DNA of 64,000 bases, taken from assembly GCA_036924285.1 (NCBI GenBank), contig JAYKYS010000005.1, forward strand, positions 20,372,001 through 20,436,000, given 5' to 3'. Below are positions 46,101-58,899 of the stretch, in pieces. Every line of letters starts with the position of its first letter. The first letter of the stretch is position 1. A program made the position numbers and the translations under genes. Under the pieces are notes generated by a model, which was not told where the DNA came from, ran no database searches, and saw only the letters and a program-made list of their open reading frames with translations. The DNA comes from Asterella californica. Lineage: Eukaryota; Streptophyta; Marchantiopsida; Marchantiales; Aytoniaceae.

Positions 46101-48529
46101 TTTTTTCTAAACGTGTTCACAAATTCTAGACAATAATAATACAATCATGTGAGAGCGTGGTATTGAGGATAGCTTTCTTTGCTCGGGGAAGTAACTCATG
46201 TTATACTACATTGTAATGTATGAACTAACAAAGGTATTAAAAAGACTTGATTAAAAAAATTAAATCAAAATTATTATAATATATAGAATAGAAATAATGA
46301 AGATATTGGACAAAAAATTTACTATATATAATAAAGGATATAAAATATTTTGAAAAAGTAATCATATAAAAGTACAAAGGCTAAAAAGTATTTAACTTAT
46401 TTTCCATATAACATTACAAGATTAAAGTAGTAATTTTCTTGAGTTCTTTCGCTAAGTGATATTTTGTCCCAATGAACATACAATTGAGCTCGCAACAGAC
46501 AACCTTTTAGTATTATTTAGACGTGAAATGGTGGTACACCATCGTATTCTCTTCACACATTATATCTGATCTCTACACTTACATGTTTTTATGACCGGAA
46601 CAAATATTAGCACCACTTACTACCAAGGTGCATCAAATTTCATCCTTATTGAGAAGACGTTTTGTCTTATGCAATCCCCACCTCTACTTCCAAGGTAGAG
46701 AGCAAGCAGCAGCAAGGTTCTCTTCCATCAGCCCTAATCTCATCATAGGAGACTCTATGCATCCAACTTACTCAACTTCTTCTTGAAGCACTCTCGAGGG
46801 TTAATTTCTATTTACTAGTCCATACCACCTAAGAGTCAAACCATAAATCAACATTTTTGTCTTATTTTTCTATATGAGTATAGAAAAGAGTATTTTTAAA
46901 GCAAAAACATCACTTTTAAATTTTACAAATCGTTTTTACTTTAAAACTTTAAAAAGTATTATTCTTATAAAAACAAGTTTTAAAATTTTTCCTTTTTCGA
47001 TAAAAAATCATATTTTTATTGCTTCTGTGTTTTACGAAATTAACTAATGAACCCTTGAGGAAGTACCTTCTTTTCCAGACATTCCTTTCCCGTAGTTGCA
47101 TTCACCACGTTAAGCTTGTTAACCTTTGTGGTGTGTTCAGTGACAGTAATATGTTATAACTTCAAAGCTATCTGTTCAATTCTCGAGAAGACCTTTTGCC
47201 TTCTGTCATATGTGTAGTCAGTGAGACTTGCTCCTGGTTGTTATGGCATAGTCACATCTTGTGACCCTTCATCGTAAGTTCACTACTACAAATATGAGGT
47301 ATATATGAAACATTTTTTCATAAAATATAAAAGAGAAATGAAAGATACGAAAAGTAGAAAGTCAAGTTTATGAAGGGAAATAGTTCCTACTTTACGAAGG
47401 ATATACCTCTTAAACGTAAGGGTGTAAACCTTATTGATACGAGAATACATGTTTTGTACTGTCTGCTGACATGTTATCACCTTCAGTCTTGTGACTTTCT
47501 ACTTTATATCGAAGATCAAAATTGATCGGCTGCTCTAGTTGGTCATTTACTTCCTGCTCGAATACCTGATCATGGGAAGTGTGTGTTTATGTAAACAATA
47601 ACATTTTATTCAGACAAGAGCGTCTCGTCTCACGGAATAGAGGAGTAGCTGATGATAAGCGTTCACATCGAAAGAACTTTTTATTTCGATAGTAGACTGT
47701 TATGGAACAGAGAAGTAGATGACAGTGCCTCGTTCGTACCGAGAGAGCTGTTTACTGAAAGAACGTAGCTATCTAGTACAGAGATCGGTGAGATCGGAAG
47801 TTAGACGAAGGTAAAGGAGAGCGTATAGACTTCTATAGCGTATGGGAATATAACACCACGACTGAATCTACAAGCTGTGGCTGATAAAATTTCCATAGGG
47901 AAGGCTTTGTCAGAGTCCGTTCTTCAGAGCAATGCGGAAGCGAGGGGAATAAAGTCCTCGAGACGGCCGTCTGTTTGGAGCCTCCAGTCCCTCCACGTTT
48001 TGATACATTAAAGCTCTGTATTCCCACGTAGGAACGTTAATGTGGCTGCCCAAACAAGCGCACACCGGGCAGGTGTAGTGAAATGTGAAAGGGGCTGTAA
48101 GGCTGTAGAGCTGTTATAAGATGACTTGGGGGTACATTTCACAAAGTGGCGCAGCAGCGTATCGACGGATGAGTCCGTGTGGGACAGAGAGATCTCAGGT
48201 TCAAAATTTGGAATCAAATATTATGCGATCACAGGTCGCAGGCTTAGGGTTCTAACTTCCCTCTCTTAGAGAGAAGCGAGTCTCAGAGATTTCTCGGGTT
48301 TAGGTGATCGCGTTGTAGATCGCGTAATTACATACTTGGGGTAACATAAACGGGCAGGGAGAAATTTTGCAGGCACGGAAAGCGATGGTTGATCTCAATT
48401 AATTCTCACGTGAAAACACTACATTTATCAGTCAAACATGGAGGGGCTAGAAGGTCCATCTGTTTGCATGTCGTTACAATGATCATCTCCTTCATGGACT
48501 TGGTTCGTAGGTGTAGACGGTTCTTCTCT
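43110..48529. other. Long gene-free region
   Basis: Mostly AT-rich. 43870-43925 has paired 'taaatttaaat' words around a 'cgggggtgcagt' loop. 43780 and 44370 share 'gaatatcct.cc.cacggcctt'. 47620-48330 is GC-richer and may include the 3' flank of Replitron C. No tRNA or coding gene was recognised. Confidence 0.4.
45236..45258. repeat. 23 bp palindrome
   Basis: ataagtacgta - t - tacgtacttat, 11 bp perfect arms. Confidence 0.9.
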
Positions 48530-49316
48530 GTCCAGATAGTTATTGTCTTTGTTTGCTCTCTTCTCGGTTTCGTCTGAGAGTACCTGTGTTTGCACTTTGG
48601 GCATCGATGATTGTCTTTGTTAAAAAAATATTTTCATATCCTCTAGGGTTACATAGTGGAGCCGGAGAAAGATGTTGCATAGTGAATCCGTCCAACATTT
48701 TTTGCAGTCCAGGCTACATTAGCCGCCATGGAGATGGAGAGTATTTTCCAGATGCATGCATAGCGAGGAAATAGCAAGCAAACGTGTTTTACAGCGGATG
48801 AGAGCACTTGTATCTATTAAACCGGAGAGCCCTTGGTAGAATATTCATATAAGTCAATTCCATTTATTTTTTGTGTCCGTTGCATCTAGCAATGTAAACA
48901 ATTCTCTCCCGTCCACCATCATGCTCTCAGAAATCTCTTTCATACTGGTCATATGATGCTCTTTTTTCTTGTCTTCCAAACAATACCCAATCATTCTAAC
49001 AAAAGTCTGCAAGCCCTTGGATAAAAGTTCTCGACATATCTCGCTGGTGAGAGGACATTTGATGTGCCAACGCAATGCTTGTACTATGCAAATTTTTTAC
49101 ATCCAGCATGGGTTTAGAGTAAATGTGGATGACCCTCTGGAAATGAAGATGTAACATGTTGCCACCTCGTTCGACAAAAAGTAATCCAGAGATGCATTGT
49201 TTATGCAAAAAATCAGACAGCAGGGAGAACAAAGCTATGTCTAGATCACCATCAGTTTTACATACCGTCATTGTCAATCATTGACCCCTCGTCCTTGCTG
49301 CCCTCCTCAGAGACAT
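48530..49316 (-). pseudogene. Replitron HUH endonuclease, copy C (ORF2)
   Basis: Starts at ATG 49314-49316 with MSLRRAARTRGQ, then a TGA. It resumes with LDIALFSLLSDFLHKQC, an intact HUH motif MLHLHFQRV, a shift at an A-run near 49097, GLQTFVRMIGYCLEDKK with the candidate Tyr, DGRELFTLLDATDTKNK, NILPRALRFNRYK, GKYSPSPWRLM and C-P-K-C-K-H-R-Y. At least three stops and two shifts make it non-functional. Confidence 0.7.
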
Positions 49317-49703
49317 GCTGATGGTCGAAGTTCAGATGGTGCCGACAAAAGAAACGATGGGAGTTCTATTTATGTGCAGATACAAGAAAGTGCGGTGTTG
49401 CGATATAAAGAGTGAACTGTCGGTTTGTATAATTCTCCTTGTTTAAAGAGAGTTGGGTAAGCAAACAAAAGGAACCGTCCGTCCTGCAGGTATAGACTCA
49501 AACCGTCGACAGAATAAACGAGAAAGTGATAAAGTCGACAAGGGTCTTCAGCAAAATATAGTGCTAACGGTAAGGATGACAAGTCTTCTTTATTTTCACA
49601 TAGTCTAGTTTACAGAGAAACGGTGATTAGCTTTCGCATCTAGATAAGTCTAGATATGTATAAGAGCGGAAGAGCAGGAGACCAGTATCATCAAATCCTA
49701 TCA
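49258..49703 (-). pseudogene. Replitron copy C ORF1
   Basis: Segments in order: FRSYTYLDLS, KLDYVKIKKTCHPYR, FLVYSVDGLSLYLQDGRFLL, HSLYRNTALSCICT, then after a frame change HRFFCRHHLNFD and an acidic SEEGSKDEG tail ending at TAA 49258-49260. The C-I-C...C-R-H pattern matches copy B. Confidence 0.65.
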
Positions 49704-51744
49704 TGGGATTTTCAGATAAAAGGTAAGGGTATTTTATTTGGGCTTCTCGGCAGATATATGCAATGTCTCATAAGCATCAGGCAGAAAAGTTTCTAATCGA
49801 TGTTCCACATCGCATTTTGCAAAGAACGTCTTGAGGATTTCATCCATGGGTTCAGATTCACGCTCGGCTGAAGGTTCTTTCTTGGAGGCGTCATGACATA
49901 AGAGCAAGCCAGCAGAAGCAGGATTTCACCATTGACGGCAAAGTAGCAGCAAAGTAGCATTTTCTTCATCGACCCGAACATCTTAAAGAGAAAGTTGTGG
50001 AGAATACTTGGACGTTTGAGGTCTGACCACTTGACGAAGAGTAGATGGATAGATCCAGCAGCAGGTCCATTCTCCACAGCCAACGTGAAACTGAAATTTG
50101 GACAAACATAACATGTCGAGGTAAGAAAACGTCACATCATTTGAATATGAGAAGTGCATGTTAACCGTCAGCTTTGTATCTACATGAAAGGTACAATCTA
50201 AATTGCTCTTACAATAGATGATCAGTCCAGATTATCTTTTATTTGTCTCAGTGCAATGTCTTACATAGCGGTAAACCTGCTGAACTTGTTGTACTAGTTA
50301 GAGTTTGCGGTCAAGTAACGAAAGTGAAGAGAGATGAGATAAAACAAACGTATTGGAGGTGCTGTAAATGAAATTGCTGCTCCAACCACTCATTTCAACA
50401 TACAGAAAATTATAAAATGTTTTGATATTATCATAGTGTAGTAAGAACATCAAGATTCAAAAACTTAATATAGGATTATCGTTAAACCCCCGTGAGAGTA
50501 TAAAGCAGGGAAAATAATATTCCTCTTTTCTATAGTGCACTTAGAGTAGAGAGAATATCCTCTTTTGTTCCAAGAAACGTAAAACCTTCACGTTTACATT
50601 AATACTAATTAGTATATGTGGAACTGAATTCCAAAGCTTACAACTCGTAAATAGCTTTGATTCAAGTCTTTCATGAGAATTTTATAGTCAAAACTATTTT
50701 ATGCTTAACGTTTAAAGTTTTGGGTCTTTAAATAAAAGAACTTTTCTGCTTACCAGGACTACTTGTAGTGGCAATTGAGGTTTAATGGTTCGTTAATGAA
50801 TAAAACGTAAAAGAATTTATTCATTAACCAAAAATTATGGTCAAAACTCAGTCTTTAATGAAGAGAATGCAAAATTGGATCCACTGATAAGAAATTGTCG
50901 AAACTCAGTTTACTGTTGAGAACTTATGTAATACCATCTGAATAACAACAAAAATGATATCCACGATCTACAACGGGCCATTACAACCATTGCATCAAAG
51001 TTGAAACTTTGTAGCATCCTTCAAATAAAGATTTTGGTTACAGTTACATAAAAGTTTAAAAACGTAAAAGTATTGATTAACATTAGTTGGAAAGAATTCC
51101 AATATGCAATAAAGAATGATAGTGAATTTTATATATTTATTAAAACAAAATATGAACTATAATAGAATTAGATGTTTAATCTTAGTATCTATGCATATTA
51201 CTCTCTTTCTTATCCTCAAAATCTCTTCATCGATTTTAAAATGTCTCAAAATTTAAATTACATTTTAAATTTGAATGTATTTTGGATTTATACATTATCA
51301 TATAAAGTATATATTTTAATGTATGTATCAAGCACATACATAATATTATTTTGATGTGAAAGCTAAGCATTTGGAATGGAGTCCTGCAGTACAGCCACTG
51401 ACGTGATGACAAACCTTTGTTTAAATACCTTCCAAAATCAGGCTACAGTTTGCAAGTTAGCTGTTCACACAACTGTGTTATCGCTTTTTTGTCGTAATAT
51501 TAGTACATCTGATCATCCTTAAGTGCACAGCAAACCACCTTGTCGTAGTGAAGCTAGTGCCCAATCCTCACCAACACGTGCGAACCTGACAATCATTCCT
51601 TGACCTTTTACCTGGCTCTTTAAATGTAACGTACAGTTTCAACTGACCCCTCCATGTACGATCAACTACTGCGTACTTCTTCCGAGAAAAGAAAGCACCT
51701 GTGCAGAAAACAGCTAAATATTAATATTGACAAACGGGAAAGGA
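49704..51744. other. Noncoding interval right of Replitron C
   Basis: 49793-50083 (minus) is open and could be 5' Replitron sequence, but I cannot align it to ORF1 of A or B. 50150-51500 is AT-rich without genes. Confidence 0.35.
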
Positions 51745-52116
51745 CTACCTAGTTCTTGCTTGCAGGCCAAGACGTGCACAAAGAACGGGCTCGAGTACTA
51801 CTACAGGACTACAGTAGTAGAGTGGACTCGCTAAGGACAACGCACAGTTAACGACGTGGTTAGGCGGGAGTTGGTAAACAATCACCGAAGACAAAGCACA
51901 CAAGGCGTGAATTCGTTGCCACAATTCCATACACTCCTCGCGGTCTGTGCTCGATTTGACCGTCCGCGACGAGCGGTAGGTGGAAGGGATATTAGTGGTG
52001 TCTGGTTGAAAACCGGCTCCCCACATATCTTCCACCGGCGAAGTTCGCTTTGCGAAGCGGGATATCTCTTGAAGGAGACTACTTTGTAAAGTGAGAAAAG
52101 ACAGTTCAATGATCAC
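51745..52116 (-). other. Unidentified open frame in a GC-richer island
   Basis: A 123-codon frame on the minus strand overlaps open frames on both strands. I recognise no family and have no evidence of expression. The GC-richer patch (51530-52110) stands out from its AT-rich surroundings. Confidence 0.25.
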
Positions 52117-53710
52117 TTCTCACCGTAACTGAAATATTTTATCGTATCTAGAGTGTAAGTTGATAAAAGTCTCTTGATTAGTTAAAACTTTAGATTTTCA
52201 TTAACTATTTATTTAGACATTGATATCTAAATGATCGTATTTTTATTTGTAAATATTATAGTACAAGTCACAGTTAGATGGATATCAAAACAGATCGAGA
52301 GACTATCGAAAAATGACATAACGTCCATCCTGCTGGTCAGGATTTGACACCTCGAATTGTAGTACTTTTCTTTTCACTGCCGGAAACCTATCACGTACCC
52401 AACGGACATCTCAGCCTGGGCTTGAAGTTGCACTACCGCATTGCTATCAAATTCTCTATACTCGCATAGCAAAAACTACTTCAGATCGTTATTGGCATTC
52501 ATAGATTGTTTCTGAGGTGTCTTATATGAGTTTTGACAATTCTTTCGTTGTGCATGTGTATATTGATATAAGTCATTATTCTTACTTCAGTGTAAACTCC
52601 AAATATGACTACAAGTGCTCTTAGTAACTCACAATACCTTTTTTTGTGGTTTTGCCTTCAGAGCATTTTAATCATTATGCAAAAATATGATTATGATGAT
52701 TCTGTCTTCATCTCAAATGGAATCTGTCCAAATTAAGACTATTCAGTAGCTTTACAAGTTATAATGTATTTCAAAGCAAACTACTCAGTACTGACAGAGA
52801 AATGTTAAGATGAAGATTTTAGAGCTTCTTGGAGTAGGACAAAATCTTCCTTTAGACTCAAAGAACATCATGGGGAAAATGAATATTGGCTTTCAAGCTG
52901 TTATACTCATACTCGGGGTTTAAACGAAAAGCTCACATCTTTAAGATGCTTGTACATTATAGAAAATTATCACGGTCCTCATTATTGTTTGGTGATGAAT
53001 ATATTTTCTGGCATTTCGTGATAACTCTAATTAATATGTAGTACAATTTGCTAATATTGACTCAAATGTAAGTCTAAGTTCATGATTCTCAAACATTAAT
53101 TCTTTTAAGTAGCAAATTTGAATAATAGTACGATATGTGATATGATTCAGATGGTAATTGTGAATGGAATATAGATTTCGTTTAACAGATGCAAAGAAAA
53201 TTAGGAATGGAAAATTTAAAGAGAATGTTCAAAAATCATTTCGTTCCTCATCTTACACCAAATGATGGATGTAGAACTCTTTCGTTTCTATGATCGGTGA
53301 AGCACTATGGTTGCATGTCTTCCAAACAAAACTGTTCCAGTATCGTCTTATGATGACCAACTTTGAATTCTCACTTTTCAGTTCCTTATACATGAGTGAC
53401 TAGACTGACGAGTTCAACCACGACAACAACAATGCTACAGGTTTAAAGAAGCAATGATAATGACTTTCTTTTGCTCATTACTCCCATTGCAACTCTTGAA
53501 GATACGTTCATCCATAGCAACTATTGAGCGTAAGCATTTGCTTCATTCTCTTGTACCTAACGCTTGTGTAATTCTATCAAGGTGCTCACAAAAGCCACAA
53601 TCGCTATCGCAATGATGTCACAACCATACACTTCTTACTTCCCTGAAGCTTCACAAACGATGAACAGAACTAACGCACCAAGAAACGGTCATAGACGGCC
53701 CAATCGTTGT
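52117..53710. other. Gene-free interval
   Basis: AT-rich; no gene, RNA or repeat recognised. Confidence 0.35.
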
Positions 53711-54720
53711 TTTGTCGTGGATCGACTATAGGTTCAAAGTGAGATTGGGAAAAACTTCCTCTCAGAATGCATATGTGAAGATATCACTATGTAAGAATTG
53801 CTGCGTACATCAATTTAATCTTTGAATTGATGAAAATGGAGCTAGACAGAAAAGTTATGGGGTTCAGAGGTTTGACAGGTTGACGAGGCAAAGTGATGAT
53901 GTGACAATCTGGATGCTGATGTGGCAGAAATCAAAAAGTGCTAATGTGGAAAATTGATGACGTGTTATTTTGCTGATGTGACACCGCTGATTGTACATTT
54001 TTTCTGACGTGTTAGTGCTGATTGGACGGATTGTTGACGTCTCAGTCTACTGATGTGACAGTGCTAGGAAGGTTGATTAGTAATGTGGTAATTAGGTAGC
54101 GGAGGTGACAAGACAAGTAGGTTGACATGACCACTCTATGAGTATTACTTGGTGAGATGCATGAAAAGGCACTTGGGTTGGCACATGCGCTTTATTTGAT
54201 GGTGACGTATGAGTGTCATTTAGCGTTGTAGTGTCGTGGATCGACTAGTGAGTGAAAGAGAGGTTGGGAAAAATATTTCTCAAACTTTCTCATAATGTGA
54301 ATATGAGAGCACCATTGTGTAGAGGTCGACGAGTAGATCAGGAATGGTTTTTGAATTGTCACAAAAGGACTTATATTAAGAGAGTTATGGAGGTCACTTT
54401 TGTTTAGAATTTTATTGTTAGGATTTGGGTGACAACAAATGTTGATGTCCCATCCGAGTGATGACTTGCCAGGTGCTAACATGCCACAGAGATTCTGATG
54501 TCAAAAATCTGATGTGGAAAGTTCACTAACGTGGCACTTTTGCTGATGTGGTGACTACTGACATGGCAGATTTTTACTAATATGACAAAACTGATGATGT
54601 GGCTTTTTGGTATTGATGCCACATGACAGGTTGATGCTGATAGAACATCATGCATGGAGGTCACTTGGCAAGCCGCATGGCTGCCACTTGGCATTTTGAG
54701 AGATGACAGTAGTTGGTAAG
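53711..54720 (+). repeat. Two-copy ~520 bp tandem repeat rich in TGATGTGRC
   Basis: 'gtcgtggatcgacta' starts unit 1 at about 53715 and unit 2 at about 54234, each followed by a 'gttgggaaaaa' phrase and then by many 'tgctgatgtgg'-type words. Unit 1 is the inverse of 25940-26480. Confidence 0.7.
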
Positions 54721-54829
54721 CAGACGGTTCATGAGATAAAAGTTGCAATTTTTGCTTCACCAAGGGAATTCTTCGAGTCTATAATCATCAAGCTGCCGAA
54801 ATGCAAGGCGAGCTTCTCAGAGCACTTGG

Positions 54830-55640
54830 TCAGATTTTGGATCTCAAGCCTCGATTCTGAAATTGAAGTTGGGAGAGAAAGGGTCTGAAACCTTGATTTC
54901 TAATTCGATGTTGTACTTCGATTGGATAAAAAAACTGTAACTTTCAAACGGTCGCAGGTTTTTATTGAGGTAACAATTATTCACTTTTTTAGTGTCATTG
55001 GAACAAGCTCAACAAGCGCTTTCCAACGCTGTAAAAATCATTATTTTTGATCTCATATACAGAGAACTGTGAATATTCAAAGACACATGTACAATTTTTT
55101 ACTTAGATAAATCGTGTTTTGGGAAAGTTTGAGTTTTCAGTTGGATATTTAGGTCTAGTGACATGAACCTCGATTCTAAAATCAAGGTTGAGGATGTATG
55201 CTCTTTGGAAAAATATCAAGAAAGGGTTTTCAACCTCGATTCGAGGTTGAAGACATTCGAATTGAGGTTTTTCAAAAGAGTTGAGAACAATTGAACTTTG
55301 ATGTTATATAACTTCTGCTGTAGGTGTCTGTTTGGTGAGATATTGGTATCACCAAAATATTTAATAATATATAATTTTCCAAAGCCTTTCCAACGCCACC
55401 AATTTTGTCTCGTTTGGAGTTATAACCAAGGAGTTACAATGTTTTGACGTTATAGAGACAAAAAGGTGAGTTTGGAGTCTAACTTCAATTACGAAATCGA
55501 GGTTGGAAGGGTATTTTGGGTGAGGCTAATTTTTCAGAGTCCATGGCAACCTCGATTCTGAAATTGAAGTTTTCAAGTGAATTTTGGGCGGAGTCGCAAC
55601 CGAGAAAAGAGAGATAAAAAACAAAAAGGACATTTCTACC
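54830..55640 (+). repeat. Repeat with self-complementary CCTCGATTCTGAAAT units
   Basis: At least six 'cctcgattc'/'atcgaggtt' pairs, including 54850, 55168 and 55550. In part the inverse of 20.2-20.6 kb. Confidence 0.6.
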
Positions 55641-57275
55641 AGAAAATTTTTGTTGACAGTTTTATTCTCCGAGAGTGAGTTTGGGAATAGAGGTTATAGA
55701 CATATTGAGGAAAAATGATCAAAAATTTAACTGCTTGTAACTTTGGGTAGACAAAACGAGCTTCGAGCAAAATGAATATCATTCGGAAGATAATTCCAAG
55801 AGCTTTCCAATGAAACAATAATCACGAGATTTGGAGAAAATATGAGCATACTGCAAGCGTTTGAAGTGCGAATATAGTTTAAAAGTGCAGAAAAATCAGA
55901 TCTAAAGGTTAGAGAGCCACACTTGAGGTTGTTATCTTCCGCACACACTACTATGTTGTCTTTCACAACCAGGAGCCCGTTGCATTTATGACTTTGTGGA
56001 GTTTGATACGACAGCGTTGTTACAAGACGAGACATGTACTCAACCGAGAGTATCTTGAAGGGTATAAAAACCTAACGTCCAAAGACGCAAGGGGTCATTT
56101 GGGTGCATGATGCCGTCTAACTGTTGGTTGTTTGCTGCTATTTTAAGTTTTCTAGAGTTTCGAGGTGCTGAATGACATGTTCAAACTTTGGGGTGCGAAA
56201 GCATCTGCACCCGTAGAGAGTTTCAGGTTGGCAGGTCCGAGTGGAGTACTTGGGGAGGTTGGGGGCAGATCACGCGGTCGTGCAGACTTTTGCACACGAG
56301 ATGAGACAAAGAGCTTGAAACAATATATCAATCTATATACGTCTATTTATTTTAGTTTTGGTATTGTTCAAAACCTTACGACCAAGGCTTTCTAATTTCC
56401 CAAAATCACTTCACTTGGAGTTAGGATTAAGGAGAGACATGTGTTTAAAGTTGGCGGAGTGTTTAAAGACAGTTAGGTAAAAGCTCCCACACCTGCAGAG
56501 GCTGGAAAGTCAATTGAGTGTGAAATTGATATTTCACAAAAATAACTTCAAGCGTTTTTCTACTACCACCTATTTCACTTGATTTGGAACAGCAAAAAGA
56601 GAATTGGAGTTGGTTTGATAGAAGCATTCACATCTGTGGAGGGTTTGTAGATGTAACTTGGGTTGAGGACGTCAGCTTGGGGTGAAATTAGCACCATTCT
56701 GAAGTTGACTTCAGAGGATTTCTGGTGCCAAAAATACAACTACTTTGGAACGACAGCGACGAAGCAACACAATATCACAGTTGGAAGAGTTTATAGAGTT
56801 TCAAGCTAGGGCTCTGAAGCTTTGCAAGACGTGATTGTGGTATGGCTATAAAGCTAACTACAAGGGCTTTCCAACACAACAAGTTCCACTAGATTTGGAG
56901 GTTAGATGAGAGAGAAGTGAGATGTGAAAGTTGCCAAGATTTTAGAATGAAAAGATTCTGAGCTCGCATGAGCTTTTCGTCTACACATCTAGAGATAAAA
57001 TTGAAACGTCACAACGTTGCATAGGGAGCTCAGTTTGGGACTTTCTTGATATCGTTGTAGAGATAATCAAGAATAAACTTGTCTGGTACTTCAAGTTTTG
57101 GAATTTCATTTTGGGGTTGGGAAAGAAAAACCTCCTACGGTTTTTGGAGAGAAAATTATTTAGTAACTTTGACGAGCTATAGTTGTTTCTATATAGTTCT
57201 TGGTATAATTCGAAGCATTTCCCAAGGACTTTTCAACAAGATACTAAGTTGTTGATTTGGAGTTTGGAGAAACGG
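55016..57275 (+). repeat. Degenerate interspersed module array
   Basis: Seven diverged copies of a module reading roughly 'ggctttccaac' ... 'cac.tgatttggagtta', at about 55016, 55383, 55801, 56384, 56555, 56872 and 57227. Spacing is irregular (about 170-585 bp). Not coding. Confidence 0.6.
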
Positions 57276-58080
57276 CACGTGGTTTTGTAACAAAAGAGCG
57301 GAGATGTCTAATTTTAACACTTCGAGAAATTTTGGACCCAAAATCTTAACTTTGTAACAAATCAAACTCCATATCTCAATTTGGAGAGTTTGACTCATGG
57401 TTGGATATGTATTTTTGTTGGTTATCGATTAGATACATGCAAGTTGTACTTAGAAGAAATACTTTGCATGGTTGTACTCTGCTCAACACACTTCTGACGT
57501 ACAAGAGATCTCCACAATAGAGGATACGATAGCATGCAGACGATTTCAATCTAGAACAATATTGAGTGACGAACTTAGACCCTATCATAATTCAAGAGCG
57601 TGAAGTCACAATAAAACTCACATGGTGATCCACTGGAAGGTAGCTATTGCATTTGCACCGACGATTCACTCCCCACGAAGTTAGCCATCCACCTCTCGAC
57701 TATTCATTAATTTAGACGAGAAATCAAGAACTTGCTATGCGATGGATAACAATCTCAGGTTTTGTTGCATCGATCTTAGACAGTGGTTGAAAGCGATTGG
57801 TTTCATTCAAACTTTCAAAACTCGTACAACACGCCCTTAACTCCCACAAAAACAATCCACCCCAAACAACTTCCAATGAGGCATTGTCACATGATGCTTG
57901 GTGGGATTGTATAGAGAACTTCAGCGAAATAGTCAAAAAGGATGGGGTTGGAGATGGAGATATCATATGCTTAAGAATATTTGTTCACCAAGAGAATTAT
58001 CTGCTAATGGGAAGGCGGACCTTAGTACCAAACCAAATTGACACCAGTTGATAAGCAAAATAACAACATAGTGGGCAAAG
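57276..58080. other. Gene-free interval
   Basis: Short open frames on both strands at 57724-58051 overlap each other and match nothing known. Confidence 0.35.
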
Positions 58081-58860
58081 ACTCTTAGAACGTTGTCGTG
58101 TTGTGGTTCGGCTCCTGTGTGAAATTCCTGTGTAACCTATGTTGTGTTTCTTTTCTGTGTTTCGTGAACCGTATCGCGTAACTCGCCGAACGGTGTGATG
58201 AGTGCCACGTTTGTGATTATCTGTTTAAGTGATCGCACGATAGAGGAACGTGCCAAGTCATCGATCTGTGCGCGTTCACTTTAGTGGTCCTTGTCGCCGC
58301 ATTTGTGTATAAACTGGTGGGTCGAAGGTTCATACGACATTCTCTCTCAACGGGTGATTCGTAAGGGTTCTCGGTGGTCTGCATGGAGGAGTGAGGAACT
58401 GCAGGAGTGGTGGTTATGGACGGAGGTGTGTTACCGGCTCCGGATCTTCCTTTCCCGAATCCGTTTCACATCAAGCTTCATTGCATCCACCGCGATCACT
58501 TTCGACAGTGGTTAGTTGCGTACTTTGGTGATGAGTTCATGGGGAGGGTGATGGAGTTACAGCTTTCGGTGATCCTTCCAATCGTAACATACGGAGAGAC
58601 TTGAGATATGACGGTGTACATTTTGTTGTGAGGAACAATGGATCTCAACTATCCATCGAACGTTCCTTTCAATCTTTGGGTCGATGTCCGGTGTCATTGC
58701 AGACCGAAGATCAATCATGGGGCTTGGATCGTGAGAAACTTCGGGTAAGAATATTACAATCGAGTGATAGCTTCATCGTTTTCTTTCGTCATACCTTTTA
58801 TTGTAGAACGTTTCCAAGTTGTAATATTGACGTTGTATTAGTCTGCGGCTGATTGGTTTC
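58081..58860 (+). other. Unidentified ORF fragments
   Basis: Open frames at 58291-58515, 58407-58604 and 58601-58852 sit in GC-richer DNA. They include NPFHIKLHCIHRDHFRQWLV and SFIVFFRHTFYCRTFPSC. Several frames in succession suggest a broken gene, perhaps of a mobile element. No family recognised. Confidence 0.3.
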
Positions 58861-58899
58861 ATTCTGGTTGAGCGCTTCTGTGTAGTTACGGACCGCGAA

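Larger units (their letters stand above)
48530..49703 (-). mobile_element. Replitron-type HUH transposon, copy C
   Basis: Most decayed of the three copies. The same ORF1 and ORF2 landmarks occur in the same order, with many stops and shifts. The right limit is the first recognisable ORF1 segment (GFDDTGLLLFRSYTYLDLS), and the left limit is just past the CxxCxH motif. Confidence 0.7.

Noticed and set aside
48163..48190. Hammerhead ribozyme-like string (ggatgagtccgtgtggga)
   Set aside because: It has the GATGAG and stem II pattern, but the CTGATGA core reads CGGATGA and the conserved GAAA is missing. The match is largely explained by a simple acgga/tccgt hairpin.
51745..52116. Protein-coding gene in the 52 kb GC-richer island
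   Set aside because: Open in several frames on both strands, with no motif or similarity; composition alone can explain it.
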